Positions 46,448-57,457 are shown, numbered from the stretch's first letter. The stretch: 64,000 bases of DNA from Rossellomorea vietnamensis (GCF_001305855.1 NZ_LIXZ01000006.1:86827-150826); one strand, 5' to 3'. Notes: generated by a model from the sequence alone, not told the origin. Translations and numbers: made by a program.

Positions 46448-47164
46448 ATGGACGAAAACATTCGTATTTTAGTTGTAGATGATGAAGATAGAATCCGTAG
46501 ATTATTAAAAATGTATTTAGAAAGAGAAAACTATGAAATTGATGAAGCGGAAAATGGAGAACAAGCGTTAGAAATGGCTCTCGAACAAAACTATGATTGC
46601 ATTCTATTGGATATCATGATGCCTGGAATGGATGGAATCGAAGTGTGTCAGCACCTTCGGGAAAGCAAGGCGACTCCCGTCATCATGCTTACTGCCAAGG
46701 GTGAAGAAGTGAATAGGGTACAAGGTTTCGAAGTCGGGACCGACGACTATATCGTGAAGCCTTTCTCTCCCCGTGAAGTTGTTCTCAGGGTAAAGGCCCT
46801 CTTACGACGCTCCACAAAGGCAAGTTTCATTCAGACAGATGCAAAGGCAAAGGATCTGATCGTTTATCCGCATCTGACAATCGATAATGATGCCCACCGG
46901 GTATCGGCGGATGGAATCGATGTCAACTTGACCCCGAAAGAGTATGAACTCTTATATTTCCTTGCGAAAGCTCCTGATAAAGTATTTGATCGTGAGCATC
47001 TCCTGAAGGAAGTATGGCATTATGAATTCTTCGGTGATTTGCGTACAGTGGATACCCATGTGAAACGATTAAGGGAGAAGCTGAACAAAGTGTCTGAAAT
47101 GGCAGCTAAGATGATCGTGACCGTATGGGGAGTAGGCTATAAATTCGAGGTAACGAATGAATGA
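46448..47164 (+). CDS. resD: Response regulator ResD
   Basis: A 238-residue OmpR-family regulator. Receiver with Asp10-Asp11 region (VVDDEDR), phosphoacceptor Asp55 in [10 protein letters not shown], Thr/Lys in MLTAK and VKPFSP; winged helix with [16 protein letters not shown] recognition helix. It activates aerobic/anaerobic respiration genes including resABC. Start follows GAGGGGGATCATCCC. The resE start overlaps its stop (ATGA). Confidence 0.93.
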   Translation: MDENIRILVVDDEDRIRRLLKMYLERENYEIDEAENGEQALEMALEQNYDCILLDIMMPGMDGIEVCQHLRESKATPVIMLTAKGEEVNRVQGFEVGTDDYIVKPFSPREVVLRVKALLRRSTKASFIQTDAKAKDLIVYPHLTIDNDAHRVSADGIDVNLTPKEYELLYFLAKAPDKVFDREHLLKEVWHYEFFGDLRTVDTHVKRLREKLNKVSEMAAKMIVTVWGVGYKFEVTNE

Positions 47165-48924
47165 GGCTTTGGCGTAGTGTAGTAGGGAAACTATGGGTGA
47201 CCATCCTGCTTCTGGTTTCTTTTGTATTATTTATTCTTACAATCTTATTGCTGGAATTTTTTCAGAATTACCATGTAGGTGTAGTGGAGAAAGAGCTGAC
47301 CCATACGGCTGAAAAAGTAGCCAGGGTCATCGAGAACCATAATGATCTGACCCTCGGGATGGAACTGGGGAAAGAAATCATCGATGAACCTGTGAATATC
47401 ATCATTTCCCTGGATCAAAACCAATCTTTATATTCTCAAGACTCGACGGTCTTTCAAAAGAAGATCCACCAATATATTTCGAAAGATAACAAGCTTCAGT
47501 CAGTCAAATCAAAGGAAATCACCGTAAAAAAAGAGGTCGAACTATCCAAGGAGTCGTCTAATAGGTATGAGAATGTCATCGTAGTCGGGACGCCACTTCA
47601 TATTAATGGGGAAGACGGAGCCGTTTATCTCTATCAGTCCCTCGGCGTCATCAAAGATACGACACGACAAACCACCAAACTGATTCTACTTGCGGCAGGG
47701 ATTGCCATCATCCTTACGACTATCTTTGCCTTCTTCCTTTCCACACGTATCACTGCACCGCTCCGGAAAATGAGGGAGGCAGCTTTCGAAGTGGCAAAGG
47801 GAAAGTTCGATACAAAGGTACCGATCCTGACGAAGGATGAAATTGGTGAACTGGCTACAGGCTTCAATCAAATGGGCAGGCAGTTAAAATTTCATATCAA
47901 CGCACTCAGTCAGGAAAAAGAACAGCTTTCCTCCATTCTCAGCAGTATGGCTGATGGTGTCATCACCTTTAATCGGGACGGGACTATTCTGATCACGAAT
48001 CCCCCTGCAGATCGTTTCCTCCAACACTGGTATTACGAGCAAAGTGAAGAGGGGGAAGAGGCAATCCCGACGACTGTAAGAGAGTTGCTGCAGAGTGTGG
48101 TCGTAACTGAAATGGAACAGACTGATGAACTCAGACTGCAAGGGCGTTCCTACGTAGTGATCGTGAGCCCCCTATATAATAATAACACCATAAGGGGAGC
48201 GGTCGCGGTGGTTCGTGACATGACAGAAGAACGGAGATTGGATAAGCTTCGGAAGGATTTTATCGCCAACGTCTCCCACGAACTGCGCACACCGATTTCC
48301 ATGCTGCAAGGGTATAGTGAAGCGATCGTGGATGATATTGCAGGGTCCGAAGAAGAGAAGAAAGAAATTGCCCGCATCATCTATGATGAATCGCTCCGCA
48401 TGGGAAGGCTCGTCAATGATCTCCTGGATCTCGCCCGCATGGAAGCCGGACATATCACTCTGAACAAGGATGTGATCGGAGTGATGCCTTTCACAGAAAG
48501 AGTGACAAACAAGTTCATCGGATTGGCCAAGGAGAAAAAGGTTTCCATCTATTTTGAGAGTGATGTGGGATTGGATATGGAGATTTCCATAGACCCCGAT
48601 CGAATTGAACAAGTATTGACGAATCTCATCGATAATGCTCTGAGGCATACGCCAACGGGAGGGGAAGTGACGGTTTCCCTGACGGAAAAGAAAGGCGGAT
48701 ATCTGTTCCATGTGAGGGACACTGGCTCAGGCATACCTGAAGAAGATCTTCCCTTTGTGTTCGAGCGTTTTTACAAGGCGGATAAAGCCAGAACAAGAGG
48801 GAAGTCAGGAACAGGTCTCGGCCTCGCCATCGCCAAGAATATCATTGAGTCCCACAAGGGGCATATTCAGGTGCAAAGCAAAGTCGATCAAGGGACAACC
48901 TTCACTTTCTTTCTCCCTATTTAG
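47161..48924 (+). CDS. resE: Sensor histidine kinase ResE
   Basis: A 587-residue membrane kinase. Helix at about 8-30, extracellular sensor domain, second helix near 170-190, HAMP ([18 protein letters not shown]), PAS ([19 protein letters not shown]), HisKA with the phosphorylated His in [16 protein letters not shown], and HATPase with [23 protein letters not shown] and [10 protein letters not shown]. Autophosphorylates and passes phosphate to ResD in response to redox/nitric oxide/oxygen-related cues. Translationally coupled to resD by a four-base overlap. Confidence 0.93.
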   Translation: MRLWRSVVGKLWVTILLLVSFVLFILTILLLEFFQNYHVGVVEKELTHTAEKVARVIENHNDLTLGMELGKEIIDEPVNIIISLDQNQSLYSQDSTVFQKKIHQYISKDNKLQSVKSKEITVKKEVELSKESSNRYENVIVVGTPLHINGEDGAVYLYQSLGVIKDTTRQTTKLILLAAGIAIILTTIFAFFLSTRITAPLRKMREAAFEVAKGKFDTKVPILTKDEIGELATGFNQMGRQLKFHINALSQEKEQLSSILSSMADGVITFNRDGTILITNPPADRFLQHWYYEQSEEGEEAIPTTVRELLQSVVVTEMEQTDELRLQGRSYVVIVSPLYNNNTIRGAVAVVRDMTEERRLDKLRKDFIANVSHELRTPISMLQGYSEAIVDDIAGSEEEKKEIARIIYDESLRMGRLVNDLLDLARMEAGHITLNKDVIGVMPFTERVTNKFIGLAKEKKVSIYFESDVGLDMEISIDPDRIEQVLTNLIDNALRHTPTGGEVTVSLTEKKGGYLFHVRDTGSGIPEEDLPFVFERFYKADKARTRGKSGTGLGLAIAKNIIESHKGHIQVQSKVDQGTTFTFFLPI

Positions 48925-49032
48925 CCAATTATCGATCATATCCATAGAAACATGACGATTTTTCTTGTTACATGGGAAACATTCTTTATTTTTCCCTTTA
49001 TTTCAAAAAGGTTGTTGAAAAAGAGTAGATGG

Positions 49033-49065
49033 GCCAGCAGGGTGATTCTCCCTGTTGGCTTTTTC
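49033..49065 (+). terminator. Terminator after resE
   Basis: GCCAGCAGGG with CCCTGTTGGC, short loop TGATTCT, then TTTTT; about 110 bases after resE. Confidence 0.8.
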
Positions 49066-49128
49066 TATGCGGTTTCCCGGTCATTATGGGTCTTTCCTTT
49101 TCACCTGAATAATACTATATTGATAGTG

Positions 49129-49154
49129 TGTAACTTTTTTACATAATAAACGAC
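49129..49154 (+). promoter_or_regulatory. ECF-type (sigma-X) autoregulatory promoter of sigX
   Basis: TGTAAC at 49129-49134, a 16-base spacer and CGAC at 49151-49154 are a near-ideal sigma-X promoter, 27 bases before the sigX GTG. It indicates positive autoregulation. Confidence 0.85.
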
Positions 49155-49180
49155 TAATAATTTGACGGGGAGGGAATAAA

Positions 49181-49735
49181 GTGAACTCCGTTTTTGAGAG
49201 ATTATACTCTGCTTATCATCAGGATGTATTTCAATTCCTCATATATATGGTACAAAATAAACAGCAGGCTGAAGACCTGGTTCAAGAAGTCTATATTAGG
49301 GTGCTTAAATCCCATGAGAACTTTGAAGGGAAAAGCTCCGAAAAGACCTGGCTCTTTTCCATTGCGAAAAATGTTGCCATTGATCATTTCAGAAAACAAA
49401 AAAACTGGAAAAACCGGATTCTGGATAAATTCGATTGGAGTCACAATGAAGTAACAGACGACGGGGCACTTCCCGAAGAGATCGCCGTTGCCAATGAGGA
49501 GATCCAGATGTTGTATGAATGCTTAAAACACTGCACAACGGACTTTCGAATGGTCATCATCATGCGTTACTTACAGGAACTTTCAATCGCCGAAACCTCT
49601 GAGGTGCTTGGCTGGTCAGAAAGCAAAGTGAAGACGACCCAGCACAGGGCCATCAAATGGTTGAGGATTGAAATGAATCAACGGCTCCCGAAGGAGGAAA
49701 GTGACATTGAACAAGTCAGAATGGAAAGATCGTGA
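49181..49735 (+). CDS. sigX: RNA polymerase ECF sigma factor SigX
   Basis: A 184-residue group IV sigma factor. Region 2 (YHQDVFQFLIYMVQNKQQAE then DLVQEVYIRVLKSHENFEG) and region 4 HTH (SIAETSEVLGWSESKVKTTQHRAIKWL). SigX of B. subtilis controls genes changing envelope charge (dlt, pssA) and resists cationic peptides. GTG 49181 follows GGGGAGGGAATAAA. The rsiX start lies inside its 3' end, so the anti-sigma factor is coupled. Confidence 0.92.
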   Translation: MNSVFERLYSAYHQDVFQFLIYMVQNKQQAEDLVQEVYIRVLKSHENFEGKSSEKTWLFSIAKNVAIDHFRKQKNWKNRILDKFDWSHNEVTDDGALPEEIAVANEEIQMLYECLKHCTTDFRMVIIMRYLQELSIAETSEVLGWSESKVKTTQHRAIKWLRIEMNQRLPKEESDIEQVRMERS

Positions 49736-50930
49736 TATTGAAGACCTCATCAAAAAGCTTCCTCAAATCAAAGATGATCGAACTACTCAATATATCCAGG
49801 CAAGAATGGAAAAGCAAAAAAGGAAAAGTCAAGCCTCATTCAAAGGATTCATACCGGCAGTCGCTGCCCTTGCCGCCCTCTTCATCATGGTCCTGCTCGC
49901 TCCAACCGTCCTAAATCAATTAACGGAAACCGGCATGGATAATTCTGAAAAGGGAACGGCGGATTCAACCGAAAGCTCCGAAAATAATTTGGATATGGCC
50001 TCCCGGGAAAAGCCAACAGAACGTCCTCCTGAACCAAGTAAAGAAGCGAAAGTCGCTGGGACGGAAGATAATCAAAATGAAAACAACAAACTGACAATGT
50101 CTGAAAACCTGCAAGAACCCACAGAAAGGCTTTCCCTCTATGAAGAAGACGTAAAGGGAAAGGAATTTTATAACTTTGGACTTGTTTCGCGGGATGCCGT
50201 ACCCATACCTGTATCGATTGTCGAAGAACGGAAAGAAGAAGACTGGTTAACAAGACATGAGCAAATTGCCGAAAAGCTGCCTGAAACGGACTGGGGACTT
50301 GAAGACTACCTTCCTTTGAATGGAGACGTATCTTTCGACAAAAATAAGGTCATCTTCACTCTTCGTACTGATCACTCTTACAGTGGCAGCAGCGCAGTCG
50401 AATACGCATTTTATCACTCTCTTCAATACTCATTCCAACATAAGGGTTTAGAAGAAGTCGTACTGAAGAATCATGATGGTTCTGTCCCTCAATTCAGTTC
50501 AACGGGAGAACTCTCAAAAATTGATTTGAATGAAATAGTACACAGTGCTTACTATCTATATACGCCTAATGGAAAGGACCGTTTCCTTGTTCCCGATAAT
50601 ATTAACAGAGGAGGAATCAAGGAGTCGATCGAAGCGATGAAAAGTGCAGAGACGGGCCTTTTTCAAAGTGTGATCCCGAAAGACATCAACTTTAATGTAT
50701 CGAAAGCAGATGGAATTGTAACGATCAGTTTTTTAAATGAATTGGATATGAGCTCATTAGACGAACAGACTGCACAGGAGATGATTGAAGGGATATTACT
50801 GACAAGCAGGAGTTCTGGATATAAGAGCGCCCGGTTTGAAAACATCAAACAGGAAAGCTGGAACGGTTTCGACTTTACTGGACCCGTCAAGACACCGATC
50901 AGCCCGAATAAAAAGAGCTTAGTAAATTAA
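49707..50930 (+). CDS. rsiX: Anti-sigma-X factor RsiX
   Basis: A 407-residue type II membrane protein. N-terminal cytosolic part (SEWKDRDIEDLIKKLPQIKDDR) that would hold SigX, one helix (FIPAVAALAALFIMVLLAP, about 47-65), an acidic low-complexity linker, and an extracellular GerMN-like beta-rich domain repeat (VTISFLNELDMSSLDEQTAQ). The start is taken as TTG 49707, nine bases after AGGAGG; GTG 49701 is an alternative. No HHCC zinc motif is present, consistent with the RsiX type. Confidence 0.88.
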   Translation: MNKSEWKDRDIEDLIKKLPQIKDDRTTQYIQARMEKQKRKSQASFKGFIPAVAALAALFIMVLLAPTVLNQLTETGMDNSEKGTADSTESSENNLDMASREKPTERPPEPSKEAKVAGTEDNQNENNKLTMSENLQEPTERLSLYEEDVKGKEFYNFGLVSRDAVPIPVSIVEERKEEDWLTRHEQIAEKLPETDWGLEDYLPLNGDVSFDKNKVIFTLRTDHSYSGSSAVEYAFYHSLQYSFQHKGLEEVVLKNHDGSVPQFSSTGELSKIDLNEIVHSAYYLYTPNGKDRFLVPDNINRGGIKESIEAMKSAETGLFQSVIPKDINFNVSKADGIVTISFLNELDMSSLDEQTAQEMIEGILLTSRSSGYKSARFENIKQESWNGFDFTGPVKTPISPNKKSLVN

Positions 50931-50943
50931 ATAACAGGCATAA

Positions 50944-50976
50944 GGCCAGAAACGGATGTCACCTCCGATTCTGGTC
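50944..50976 (+). terminator. Weak terminator after rsiX
   Basis: GGCCAGAAACGGA with TCCGATTCTGGTC, one mismatch; only TTTGC follows, so termination may be partial. Confidence 0.45.
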
Positions 50977-51147
50977 TTTGCTATTTAGCTATGATATGAA
51001 TATTTATCTCATACACAGACAAACTACTCAAAGGAAAAATATCTCAAAATGTATGCCGGTGCATGTAATGAGGGGGAAAAGGTTAGAATGGTGTAATACA
51101 TATAGAAGTCGCGGCACGTCTGTCAATAAGAGCGAAGGAGGACAAGC

Positions 51148-52041
51148 ATGTTTTTCGATTATGCAAGAAGGCTTTTCATCGTTTTTCTTTTAACGTTATG
51201 TGTATTCATGATGTTCTTAACGGGTAATGTGGCAAAAGCAGAGGGGGATAAGGTGTCAGGGGACACAGCGTCCTGGACCTTTCCCGTAGAGGGCATGATA
51301 ACAGATTCATATGGTACAAGGTCTGGTTCTCACAAAGGAATGGATATCGGAGGGGAAATCGGGTCACCTGTGTATTCTGTCGCTAAAGGAAAAGTGATCA
51401 AATCTTATCTTTCAGAGAGCTACGGTCATGTTGTATTCATCAGGCATGAAAATGGTTATGAAACCGTCTATGCTCACCTGGAAAGCAGGCTTGTCGATGA
51501 AAATCAGGAAGTGGCACAAGGTCAACAACTTGGACGATTAGGAAATACGGGAAGATCAACCGGAGCGCATCTCCATTTTGAAGTACATAGGGGGGAGTGG
51601 ACGATTGATAAAGAAAATGCAATCGATCCCTATCGAGTTTTCGGTCATGGGGAAGTCGGGCAGCTTGTATTTGCGAAAGTGCAAGATCCTTTCCAGGCAG
51701 TCGGTGTCGCCGGGAATCCGGTATCTCCTCCTGATGAAAGTGAAGCTGAGGGGATGCATATCGTACTTCAAGGAGAGACCCTTTGGGGGATTTCCCGACA
51801 ATACGGTCTGTCGGTAGAAGATATAATGCAGGAAAATGGATTGAAGAGCTCCGAGTTAATGGTCAATCAGAGATTGATGATTCCCGGGTCATCCCCTAAA
51901 GGACAGTACGTAGTGAAGCAAGGGGACACTCTGTACTCCATCTCTATGGCACAGGGGATCGACGTGGATGAATTGGTCGCGAGGAATGACTTGAACCCGG
52001 AATCGGCGATATATCCGCAACAGGTGCTAAAGGTGAATTGA
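51148..52041 (+). CDS. M23 peptidase with two LysM domains
   Basis: A 297-residue secreted cell-wall hydrolase. Signal peptide ending near VAKA-EG, M23 domain with HKGMDIG (about 61-67) and HLHFEV (about 137) zinc ligands, short linker, then two LysM repeats (IVLQGETLWGISRQYGLSVE and YVVKQGDTLYSISMAQGID) that bind peptidoglycan. Cuts peptide cross-links. RBS GAAGGAGGACAAGC. Related to sporulation/cell-separation M23 proteins, but no specific name can be given. Confidence 0.85.
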   Translation: MFFDYARRLFIVFLLTLCVFMMFLTGNVAKAEGDKVSGDTASWTFPVEGMITDSYGTRSGSHKGMDIGGEIGSPVYSVAKGKVIKSYLSESYGHVVFIRHENGYETVYAHLESRLVDENQEVAQGQQLGRLGNTGRSTGAHLHFEVHRGEWTIDKENAIDPYRVFGHGEVGQLVFAKVQDPFQAVGVAGNPVSPPDESEAEGMHIVLQGETLWGISRQYGLSVEDIMQENGLKSSELMVNQRLMIPGSSPKGQYVVKQGDTLYSISMAQGIDVDELVARNDLNPESAIYPQQVLKVN

Positions 52042-52156
52042 TTGTCAAGCACAACGTAGAAAAGGGGTTTCACCTATTTAGTTCGAATTCGAACTGTTTT
52101 TCTTCACATATCCATTAACATTATGTATAATGAGAATGTATAAAAAAATAAAGATT

Positions 52157-52290
52157 CGTCTTCGGGGCAGGGTGAAATTCCCTACCGGCGGTGATGAAAC
52201 CATGTGTTTCTAAGCCCGCGAGCCTTTTGGGGCAGGATTTGGTGCGATTCCAAAGCCGACAGTATAGTCTGGATGGGAGAAGATGAAGGT
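52157..52290 (+). ncRNA. FMN riboswitch (RFN element)
   Basis: Conserved RFN blocks are visible: TTCGGGGCAGGGTGAAATTC, CTACCGGCGGTGATGAAA, TAAGCCCGCGAGCC, GGCAGGATTTGGTGCGATTC and GCCGACAGTATAGTCTGGAT, ending GGGAGAAGA. FMN binding is expected to favour the downstream terminator and turn off ribU. The interval 52042-52156 upstream shows only promoter-like AT-rich sequence. Confidence 0.96.
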
Positions 52291-52349
52291 GATTGCCACA
52301 ACGTTTAGAAAATGGGAAGCTAAACGTTTATTAGGGTATGCCTTTCATT

Positions 52350-52379
52350 CTCCGGGATATGTATATCCGGGAGTTTTTT
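52350..52379 (+). terminator. Intrinsic terminator of the FMN riboswitch
   Basis: CTCCGGGATAT with ATATCCGGGAG around GT, then six Ts. A competing hairpin (AACGTTTAG...CTAAACGTT, 52303-52329) lies between aptamer and terminator and may belong to the expression platform. Confidence 0.88.
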
Positions 52380-52441
52380 AATGCTACCTTTGGCTTGAGC
52401 CGTCTTCAACATGAGATGAATCTCCTAAAGGAGAGAGAGTT

Positions 52442-53011
52442 ATGAAAAAAATGAATACGCGCATGTTTGTCACAGTTGGTATGTTAAGTGCCATTTCGTA
52501 TGTACTAATGTTATTCAACTTCCCAATTCCACCATTTCCAAAGTTTCTAATGGTTGATTTCAGTGATGTACCTGCATTAATTGCGACGGTCACACTGGGA
52601 CCGCTCGCAGGAATATTGGTCGAACTGTTTAAAAACGTGATCGATTATGTCATGACCGGAAGCGACACAGGTGTTCCGATTGGTCATGCGGCCAATTTTA
52701 TTGCGGGAGTCCTCCTGATTTTGCCAACGTACTACATCTATTCACGTTTTCAATCGAAAAAAGGTTTGTTGGCCGGGCTGATCACAGGTACCATCGTCAT
52801 GAGTATCAGCATGGGGATCTTGAATTATTTCGTGTTCCTGCCTGCTTATAAATACTTTATGAACTTTGAGCTTCCTGCTGAAATTATCATTACTGGAATC
52901 GTTCCATTTAACATCCTGAAAGGGATTTTGGTTACATCCGTATTTACCTTACTGTTTATCCGCCTTCAAGGCTGGCTGTCAAGGCAAGTAGCCTTAAACA
53001 AAGCGGCATAG
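52442..53011 (+). CDS. ribU: Riboflavin ECF transporter S component RibU
   Basis: A 189-residue membrane protein with six helices, the substrate-binding component of an ECF-type vitamin transporter (also FmnP/YpaA). Its N-terminal VGMLSAISYVLMLFNFPIP and LMVDFSDVPALIATVTLGP, the ligand-contact region, are typical, as is DYVMTGSDTGVPIGHAANF. It imports riboflavin with shared EcfA/A'/T. Under the FMN riboswitch. RBS AAAGGAGAGAG. Confidence 0.95.
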   Translation: MKKMNTRMFVTVGMLSAISYVLMLFNFPIPPFPKFLMVDFSDVPALIATVTLGPLAGILVELFKNVIDYVMTGSDTGVPIGHAANFIAGVLLILPTYYIYSRFQSKKGLLAGLITGTIVMSISMGILNYFVFLPAYKYFMNFELPAEIIITGIVPFNILKGILVTSVFTLLFIRLQGWLSRQVALNKAA

Positions 53012-53026
53012 TGATTATATAAACTG

Positions 53027-53055
53027 AACCCCTCAACCATATTGAGGGGTTTTTC
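53027..53055 (+). terminator. Terminator after ribU
   Basis: AACCCCTCAA with TTGAGGGGTT around a 5-base loop, then TTT. Confidence 0.85.
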
Positions 53056-53073
53056 TAATGAAATGATTTACCA

Positions 53074-53111
53074 TAAAAAAAGAGCTGAGAAGAATAGATC
53101 TTCTCAGCTCT
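53074..53111 (-). terminator. Terminator of fer (minus strand)
   Basis: AGAGCTGAGAAGA with TCTTCTCAGCTCT, 5-base loop; on the minus strand a seven-base U run follows. Confidence 0.87.
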
Positions 53112-53119
53112 CTTCCTTA

Positions 53120-53440
<321 letters not shown>

Positions 53441-53591
53441 TTAATGTTTATTTTATAGAGGATTGAATGACTTTTCAATAGTTAGGTGCTTTCTTTTTAT
53501 TTTTATCCTATATAAGAAAAACAAAACATGGTGAAAAGCCAATTTCATGGTACAATATTTGACAATAACCTACATATTAAGGAGTAGAGAA

Positions 53592-54656
53592 TTGACCTAT
53601 CTTAATTATGTGATCCTATATTGTTTTTTGCAAATTAGTGGAGAACGCTCCATTTACTCAGTATTTCATATTTTAAAAGGGAAGAAGTCTTCCCAATCCA
53701 TTCAGGATGCACATATCTTTCATCTGCAACCATTTTTTCTTTCATTACCTAAGTTGAAGCGGTCATATTTCAACCAAAAGGTAACGGAATTGGAACAAGC
53801 AGGATGGATCACTTTTGGTGAAAGCGATAATGCCCACCTGTCAGTTGAGGGATCAAAAGCCGTTAAAGAACACTTTCTTGGTGATGCTTTCCCTTCAGAG
53901 ATGAACGGGCTCATCTATGGTGACCAAACCCGTCTATTCTGGATGAGATTGAGCCTCCTGGTTCAAGTGCTTTCCAATGCCAAACAACAGGAAACCCTCT
54001 ATTACCCGGTTCAGAGGAACAAACTTATTCAAGAATGGGTAAAGGATTGTATCAGGACCAATCCTAATAGTGACCAACTTTCGTCCATGTTGTTTAAAGA
54101 GCTGACCACTCTGTTGAATTCTCAAGAGAATGACCCATCTTTATTGGTCTTTCGATTAACGGGATATCGAGACTACGGGTGGACGGAATTTCAGGTGGCA
54201 GAGAAAATAGGAATGGATCCGGAAGAGTACAGATTCAGATTCCTGAATCTGCTCCACGGTATGCTGACAGAAATAGAAAAGGATCCAAAAGGCTATCCTT
54301 TATTATATTCCATCAGCTTGAAAAGTGATCACAGACAAAACCTGACCATATCGACCAGCAAGACGTACGACTTGTATAAGCGGGGGCATTCCCTCGAAGA
54401 AATTGCCCGGATTCGTAAATTGAAACTCAATACCATTGAAGACCATGTCATCGAGTTGATCTTAACGGAAGAAGATTTGGCCATTGATCCCTTCATTACG
54501 AGCGAAGAATATGTAAATGTACTGAAAGTGATGAAGGAAGTGCAAACGAAAAGACTTAAACCCATTAAAGAAAAGCTCCCTCATTTGACCTATTTTCAAA
54601 TCCGGGTCGCTATCGCAAAGGCAGGTGAAACACGTGAATTTGCAACGAGAACTTAA
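53592..54656 (+). CDS. ypbB: Helix-turn-helix domain protein YpbB
   Basis: A 354-residue protein of unknown exact role, conserved upstream of recS in Bacillaceae. It is mainly helical; the C-terminal part has the [24 protein letters not shown] helix-turn-helix typical of RecQ-associated HTH domains, so DNA-related function in partnership with RecS is likely. Start TTG 53592 follows AAGGAGTAGAGAA. Its end overlaps recS by 23 bases. Confidence 0.85.
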   Translation: MTYLNYVILYCFLQISGERSIYSVFHILKGKKSSQSIQDAHIFHLQPFFLSLPKLKRSYFNQKVTELEQAGWITFGESDNAHLSVEGSKAVKEHFLGDAFPSEMNGLIYGDQTRLFWMRLSLLVQVLSNAKQQETLYYPVQRNKLIQEWVKDCIRTNPNSDQLSSMLFKELTTLLNSQENDPSLLVFRLTGYRDYGWTEFQVAEKIGMDPEEYRFRFLNLLHGMLTEIEKDPKGYPLLYSISLKSDHRQNLTISTSKTYDLYKRGHSLEEIARIRKLKLNTIEDHVIELILTEEDLAIDPFITSEEYVNVLKVMKEVQTKRLKPIKEKLPHLTYFQIRVAIAKAGETREFATRT

Positions 54657-56106
54657 AGAAAGATTCGGCTACTCGTCCTTTAGGGAAGGGCAGGAAGAAA
54701 TCATCCATTCCGTACTGAATCAACAGGATACGGTTGCTATGCTTCCGACAGGGACAGGGAAATCGCTGTGTTATCAGCTTCCTGGATATCTGATGGATGG
54801 GCATGTGCTGATTATTAGCCCCCTGCTCTCTTTAATGCAGGATCAAGTGGAACAGATGAAAGTGATGGGGGAAAAGCGGGTCATCGCCCTGAATTCTTTT
54901 TTGCCCTATATGGAAAGAAGAAGCGCTTTGGAACAATTACATCTGTATAAGTTCATCTTCATTTCCCCTGAAATGTTAATGAATCGAGGTGTCATATCTT
55001 CCCTTCAATCACTGGATATATCCTTATATGTGATTGATGAAGCCCACTGTATATCTCAGTGGGGACCTGATTTCAGGCCGGATTATCTAAAGCTCGGGGA
55101 ACTGAAGGAGCTGCTCCGAAACCCGACCACCCTTGCATTGACGGCAACGGCAACAAAGGAAGTCAGGGAAGACATCAAGCAGGTGCTTCAAATGAGTCGT
55201 GCTGTTGAAATGGTCTACTCAGTCGATCGAGCCAATATTGGATTATTTGTTCATAGTGTATCCGGTCAAAATGAAAAGCTGAATACTTTGTTAGTATGTG
55301 TGAGAGCGTGGGATGGACCGGGGATCGTATATTTCTCCAGTAAACGTATGGCAGAAGAAGTTGCCCTCTGGCTTTCAGAGAAAGGTGTGTCAGGGGTTGC
55401 CCACTACCACGGAGGAATGGAGCAAGAGGAGCGGATCTTAATTCAGCAGCAATTCCTTTCGGGAAAACTGAGAATGATCTGTGCAACCTCAGCGTTTGGG
55501 ATGGGAGTGAATAAAGAAAATATCCGTTTCGTCATACACTTTCATTTCCCATCCAGTATCGAAGCGTTTTTACAGGAGATTGGAAGGGCGGGCCGTGATG
55601 GAGTGAGCAGTGTTTCAGTTGTGCTATACTCTGAACAGGATCTTTCCTTGCCCTTGCAGCTCATTGAAAGCGAGCTGCCCGAAGATGTTCAAATTAGAGG
55701 CTTTATTGACGATGGCAGAAAGGGTCAGTCGAAGGAGTTAATCGAACAGCTGCAGCTTACAGAGGTCCAGTACCGGTTCCTGACGTATTACACTGATGAG
55801 TTGACCCGGGGAATGCCATTTGATCAAGATAGATTACTAGAAAAAGTGAAACAAATCCGGGACAATCGTTTACAATACAAGAAGGAGAAGTTGTACTCCA
55901 TGATCCACTGGCTCCAAGCCATTACGTGCAGACGGGAGAAGCTGCTCCATTATTTCGATGAGAAAATGGATAGAGACCATCCATTTTGTTGTGATATATG
56001 CGGCGATTCACTCCATGATTTCAAGACTAAACCGTTCGTGTTAAATACACAAGACGCAGGCGACATTACATGGGAGAAAAGGTTAGAAAATTTATTATTA
56101 GGATAA
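54634..56106 (+). CDS. recS: RecQ-family ATP-dependent DNA helicase (RecS)
   Basis: A 490-residue superfamily 2 helicase. Motif 0/[27 protein letters not shown]; motif [19 protein letters not shown]; motif [12 protein letters not shown]. The C-terminus has a short zinc-like cysteine cluster (CCDICGD) and no HRDC domain, as in RecS. It unwinds DNA 3' to 5' in recombination and fork repair. GTG 54634 follows AGGCAGGTGAAACAC, overlapping ypbB, so the two are coupled. Confidence 0.9.
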   Translation: MNLQRELKERFGYSSFREGQEEIIHSVLNQQDTVAMLPTGTGKSLCYQLPGYLMDGHVLIISPLLSLMQDQVEQMKVMGEKRVIALNSFLPYMERRSALEQLHLYKFIFISPEMLMNRGVISSLQSLDISLYVIDEAHCISQWGPDFRPDYLKLGELKELLRNPTTLALTATATKEVREDIKQVLQMSRAVEMVYSVDRANIGLFVHSVSGQNEKLNTLLVCVRAWDGPGIVYFSSKRMAEEVALWLSEKGVSGVAHYHGGMEQEERILIQQQFLSGKLRMICATSAFGMGVNKENIRFVIHFHFPSSIEAFLQEIGRAGRDGVSSVSVVLYSEQDLSLPLQLIESELPEDVQIRGFIDDGRKGQSKELIEQLQLTEVQYRFLTYYTDELTRGMPFDQDRLLEKVKQIRDNRLQYKKEKLYSMIHWLQAITCRREKLLHYFDEKMDRDHPFCCDICGDSLHDFKTKPFVLNTQDAGDITWEKRLENLLLG

Positions 56107-56115
56107 GTGGTAACA

Positions 56116-56715
56116 ATGCAGAAACAAGGGGAAATCATTCAACAGCTTACTAAGAAGCAATTAACTTTCCATTTATATTTCACTCAATTTTTACTATTAA
56201 CGATTGCCTGTGTATTAGGTATATTTTTATTTGATACATCATCTGAATTCTGGAAACAACTCAGGTTTTCCCCCGTCATATTGACGGTCGGGGTGACGAG
56301 CGGTCTCCTGATCGTCATGATCGATATCCTCCTGATGAAGGTGTTACCCGCTAAATACTATGACGATGGCGGGGTAAATGCACAGATATTCACTAATAGA
56401 AGCATGGACGAAATTGCCCTTTTGGCTTTTTTTATCAGTGTAAGTGAAGAGGTATTATTCAGGGGTGTGCTCCAATTCCATTTTGGACTGGTCATTTCAA
56501 GCATTATTTTCGCACTCATTCATTTCAGGTATTGGGCTCATTGGTTTTTAATCATCAATATAGTACTGCTCAGCTTTTGGATCGGTTTCATATATGAATC
56601 CACAGATAATTTATTGGTTACGATCATCATGCACTTTGTCATCGATTTTTTACTCGGGTTACACATGCGTAAGAATGGAAGACAAAGAAGTAAAGAAGGG
56701 ATGTCACATGAGTAA
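56116..56715 (+). CDS. ypbD: CPBP family intramembrane glutamic endopeptidase (YpbD)
   Basis: A 199-residue membrane protein of the CAAX protease/bacteriocin-processing (Abi) family. Motif 1 SEEVLFRGVLQ, motif 2 FALIHFRYW and motif 3 HFVIDFLLG carry the conserved Glu, His and Asp/Asn-type residues. Five to six membrane helices. Substrate unknown. Start is ambiguous: ATG 56116 or GTG 56107, the site TTAGGATAAG favouring neither strongly. Follows recS by nine bases. Confidence 0.83.
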   Translation: MQKQGEIIQQLTKKQLTFHLYFTQFLLLTIACVLGIFLFDTSSEFWKQLRFSPVILTVGVTSGLLIVMIDILLMKVLPAKYYDDGGVNAQIFTNRSMDEIALLAFFISVSEEVLFRGVLQFHFGLVISSIIFALIHFRYWAHWFLIINIVLLSFWIGFIYESTDNLLVTIIMHFVIDFLLGLHMRKNGRQRSKEGMSHE

Positions 56716-57418
56716 AGACCCATATCGAGATCAGGCAGCGAAACGGAAGATAAAAATTGAACGAGTCCCTGAGGAGCCACCAGCCAAAAAAAGGGAGCCT
56801 CTTCCCCCAAGAAGTGAGTTGCATAGAGAAAAACTTAAAAAGAACAAGTGGAAAATGAAATATCCATTGATCAGTATGCTGCTTTTATTTTTTATTTTAT
56901 TGCCTCTGACTGTTTTTGGCCTGTACTCTTTATTTGATCATAGAAATGGTCCCCTGGTGGTTATGTCTGAAGATGTAGATGACGTGGTTGAAGTCCGTTA
57001 TGATCAATCTGAAAATGAACAAGAAGAAAGTGAGGCTGCCATCACCCCTCAAACGGAAGAAGATCCCCCTGATACGGATCAGAAAAATGCATCATCGAAC
57101 GAGTCCGCTTCCTCTACTGGGGAGAAGAATCAACAAGCCTCGGCGCCGCCACCTAAAGAAACGGTAGAAGAAAAGCCGAAGGAACAGATAAAAAAAGAAC
57201 CAATAGAAGAAACAAAAGAAGAACCACAAGAGATAAAGAAAGAAGAGCCAAAGGTCAAGGTTGTGTATCATACGGTTAAACCAAAGGAAACCTTATATCG
57301 GATCGCCATGAATTACTACCATTCCCCATCAGGCGTTGATCGGATCAAAGAATGGAATAAGATTAAGGATACTGATATTCAAACCGGCCAAGTGTTGGAA
57401 ATCCCGTTAGATCAATAA
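56708..57418 (+). CDS. ypbE: LysM-containing membrane protein YpbE
   Basis: A 236-residue protein: basic N-terminal cytosolic part, one membrane helix (LISMLLLFFILLPLTVFGLY, about 53-72), a long Glu/Pro/Lys-rich disordered linker, and a C-terminal LysM domain (YHTVKPKETLYRIAMNYYHS to the end) outside the cell. It probably tethers to peptidoglycan. The start overlaps the ypbD stop by eight bases. A terminator follows. Confidence 0.88.
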   Translation: MSKDPYRDQAAKRKIKIERVPEEPPAKKREPLPPRSELHREKLKKNKWKMKYPLISMLLLFFILLPLTVFGLYSLFDHRNGPLVVMSEDVDDVVEVRYDQSENEQEESEAAITPQTEEDPPDTDQKNASSNESASSTGEKNQQASAPPPKETVEEKPKEQIKKEPIEETKEEPQEIKKEEPKVKVVYHTVKPKETLYRIAMNYYHSPSGVDRIKEWNKIKDTDIQTGQVLEIPLDQ

Positions 57419-57424
57419 AACATC

Positions 57425-57457
57425 CACCCTATCATCTTGTGATGGGTGTTTTTTTTT
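57425..57457 (+). terminator. Terminator of the ypbB-ypbE operon
   Basis: CACCCTATCA with TGATGGGTG, 5-base loop and eight Ts. Confidence 0.83.
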
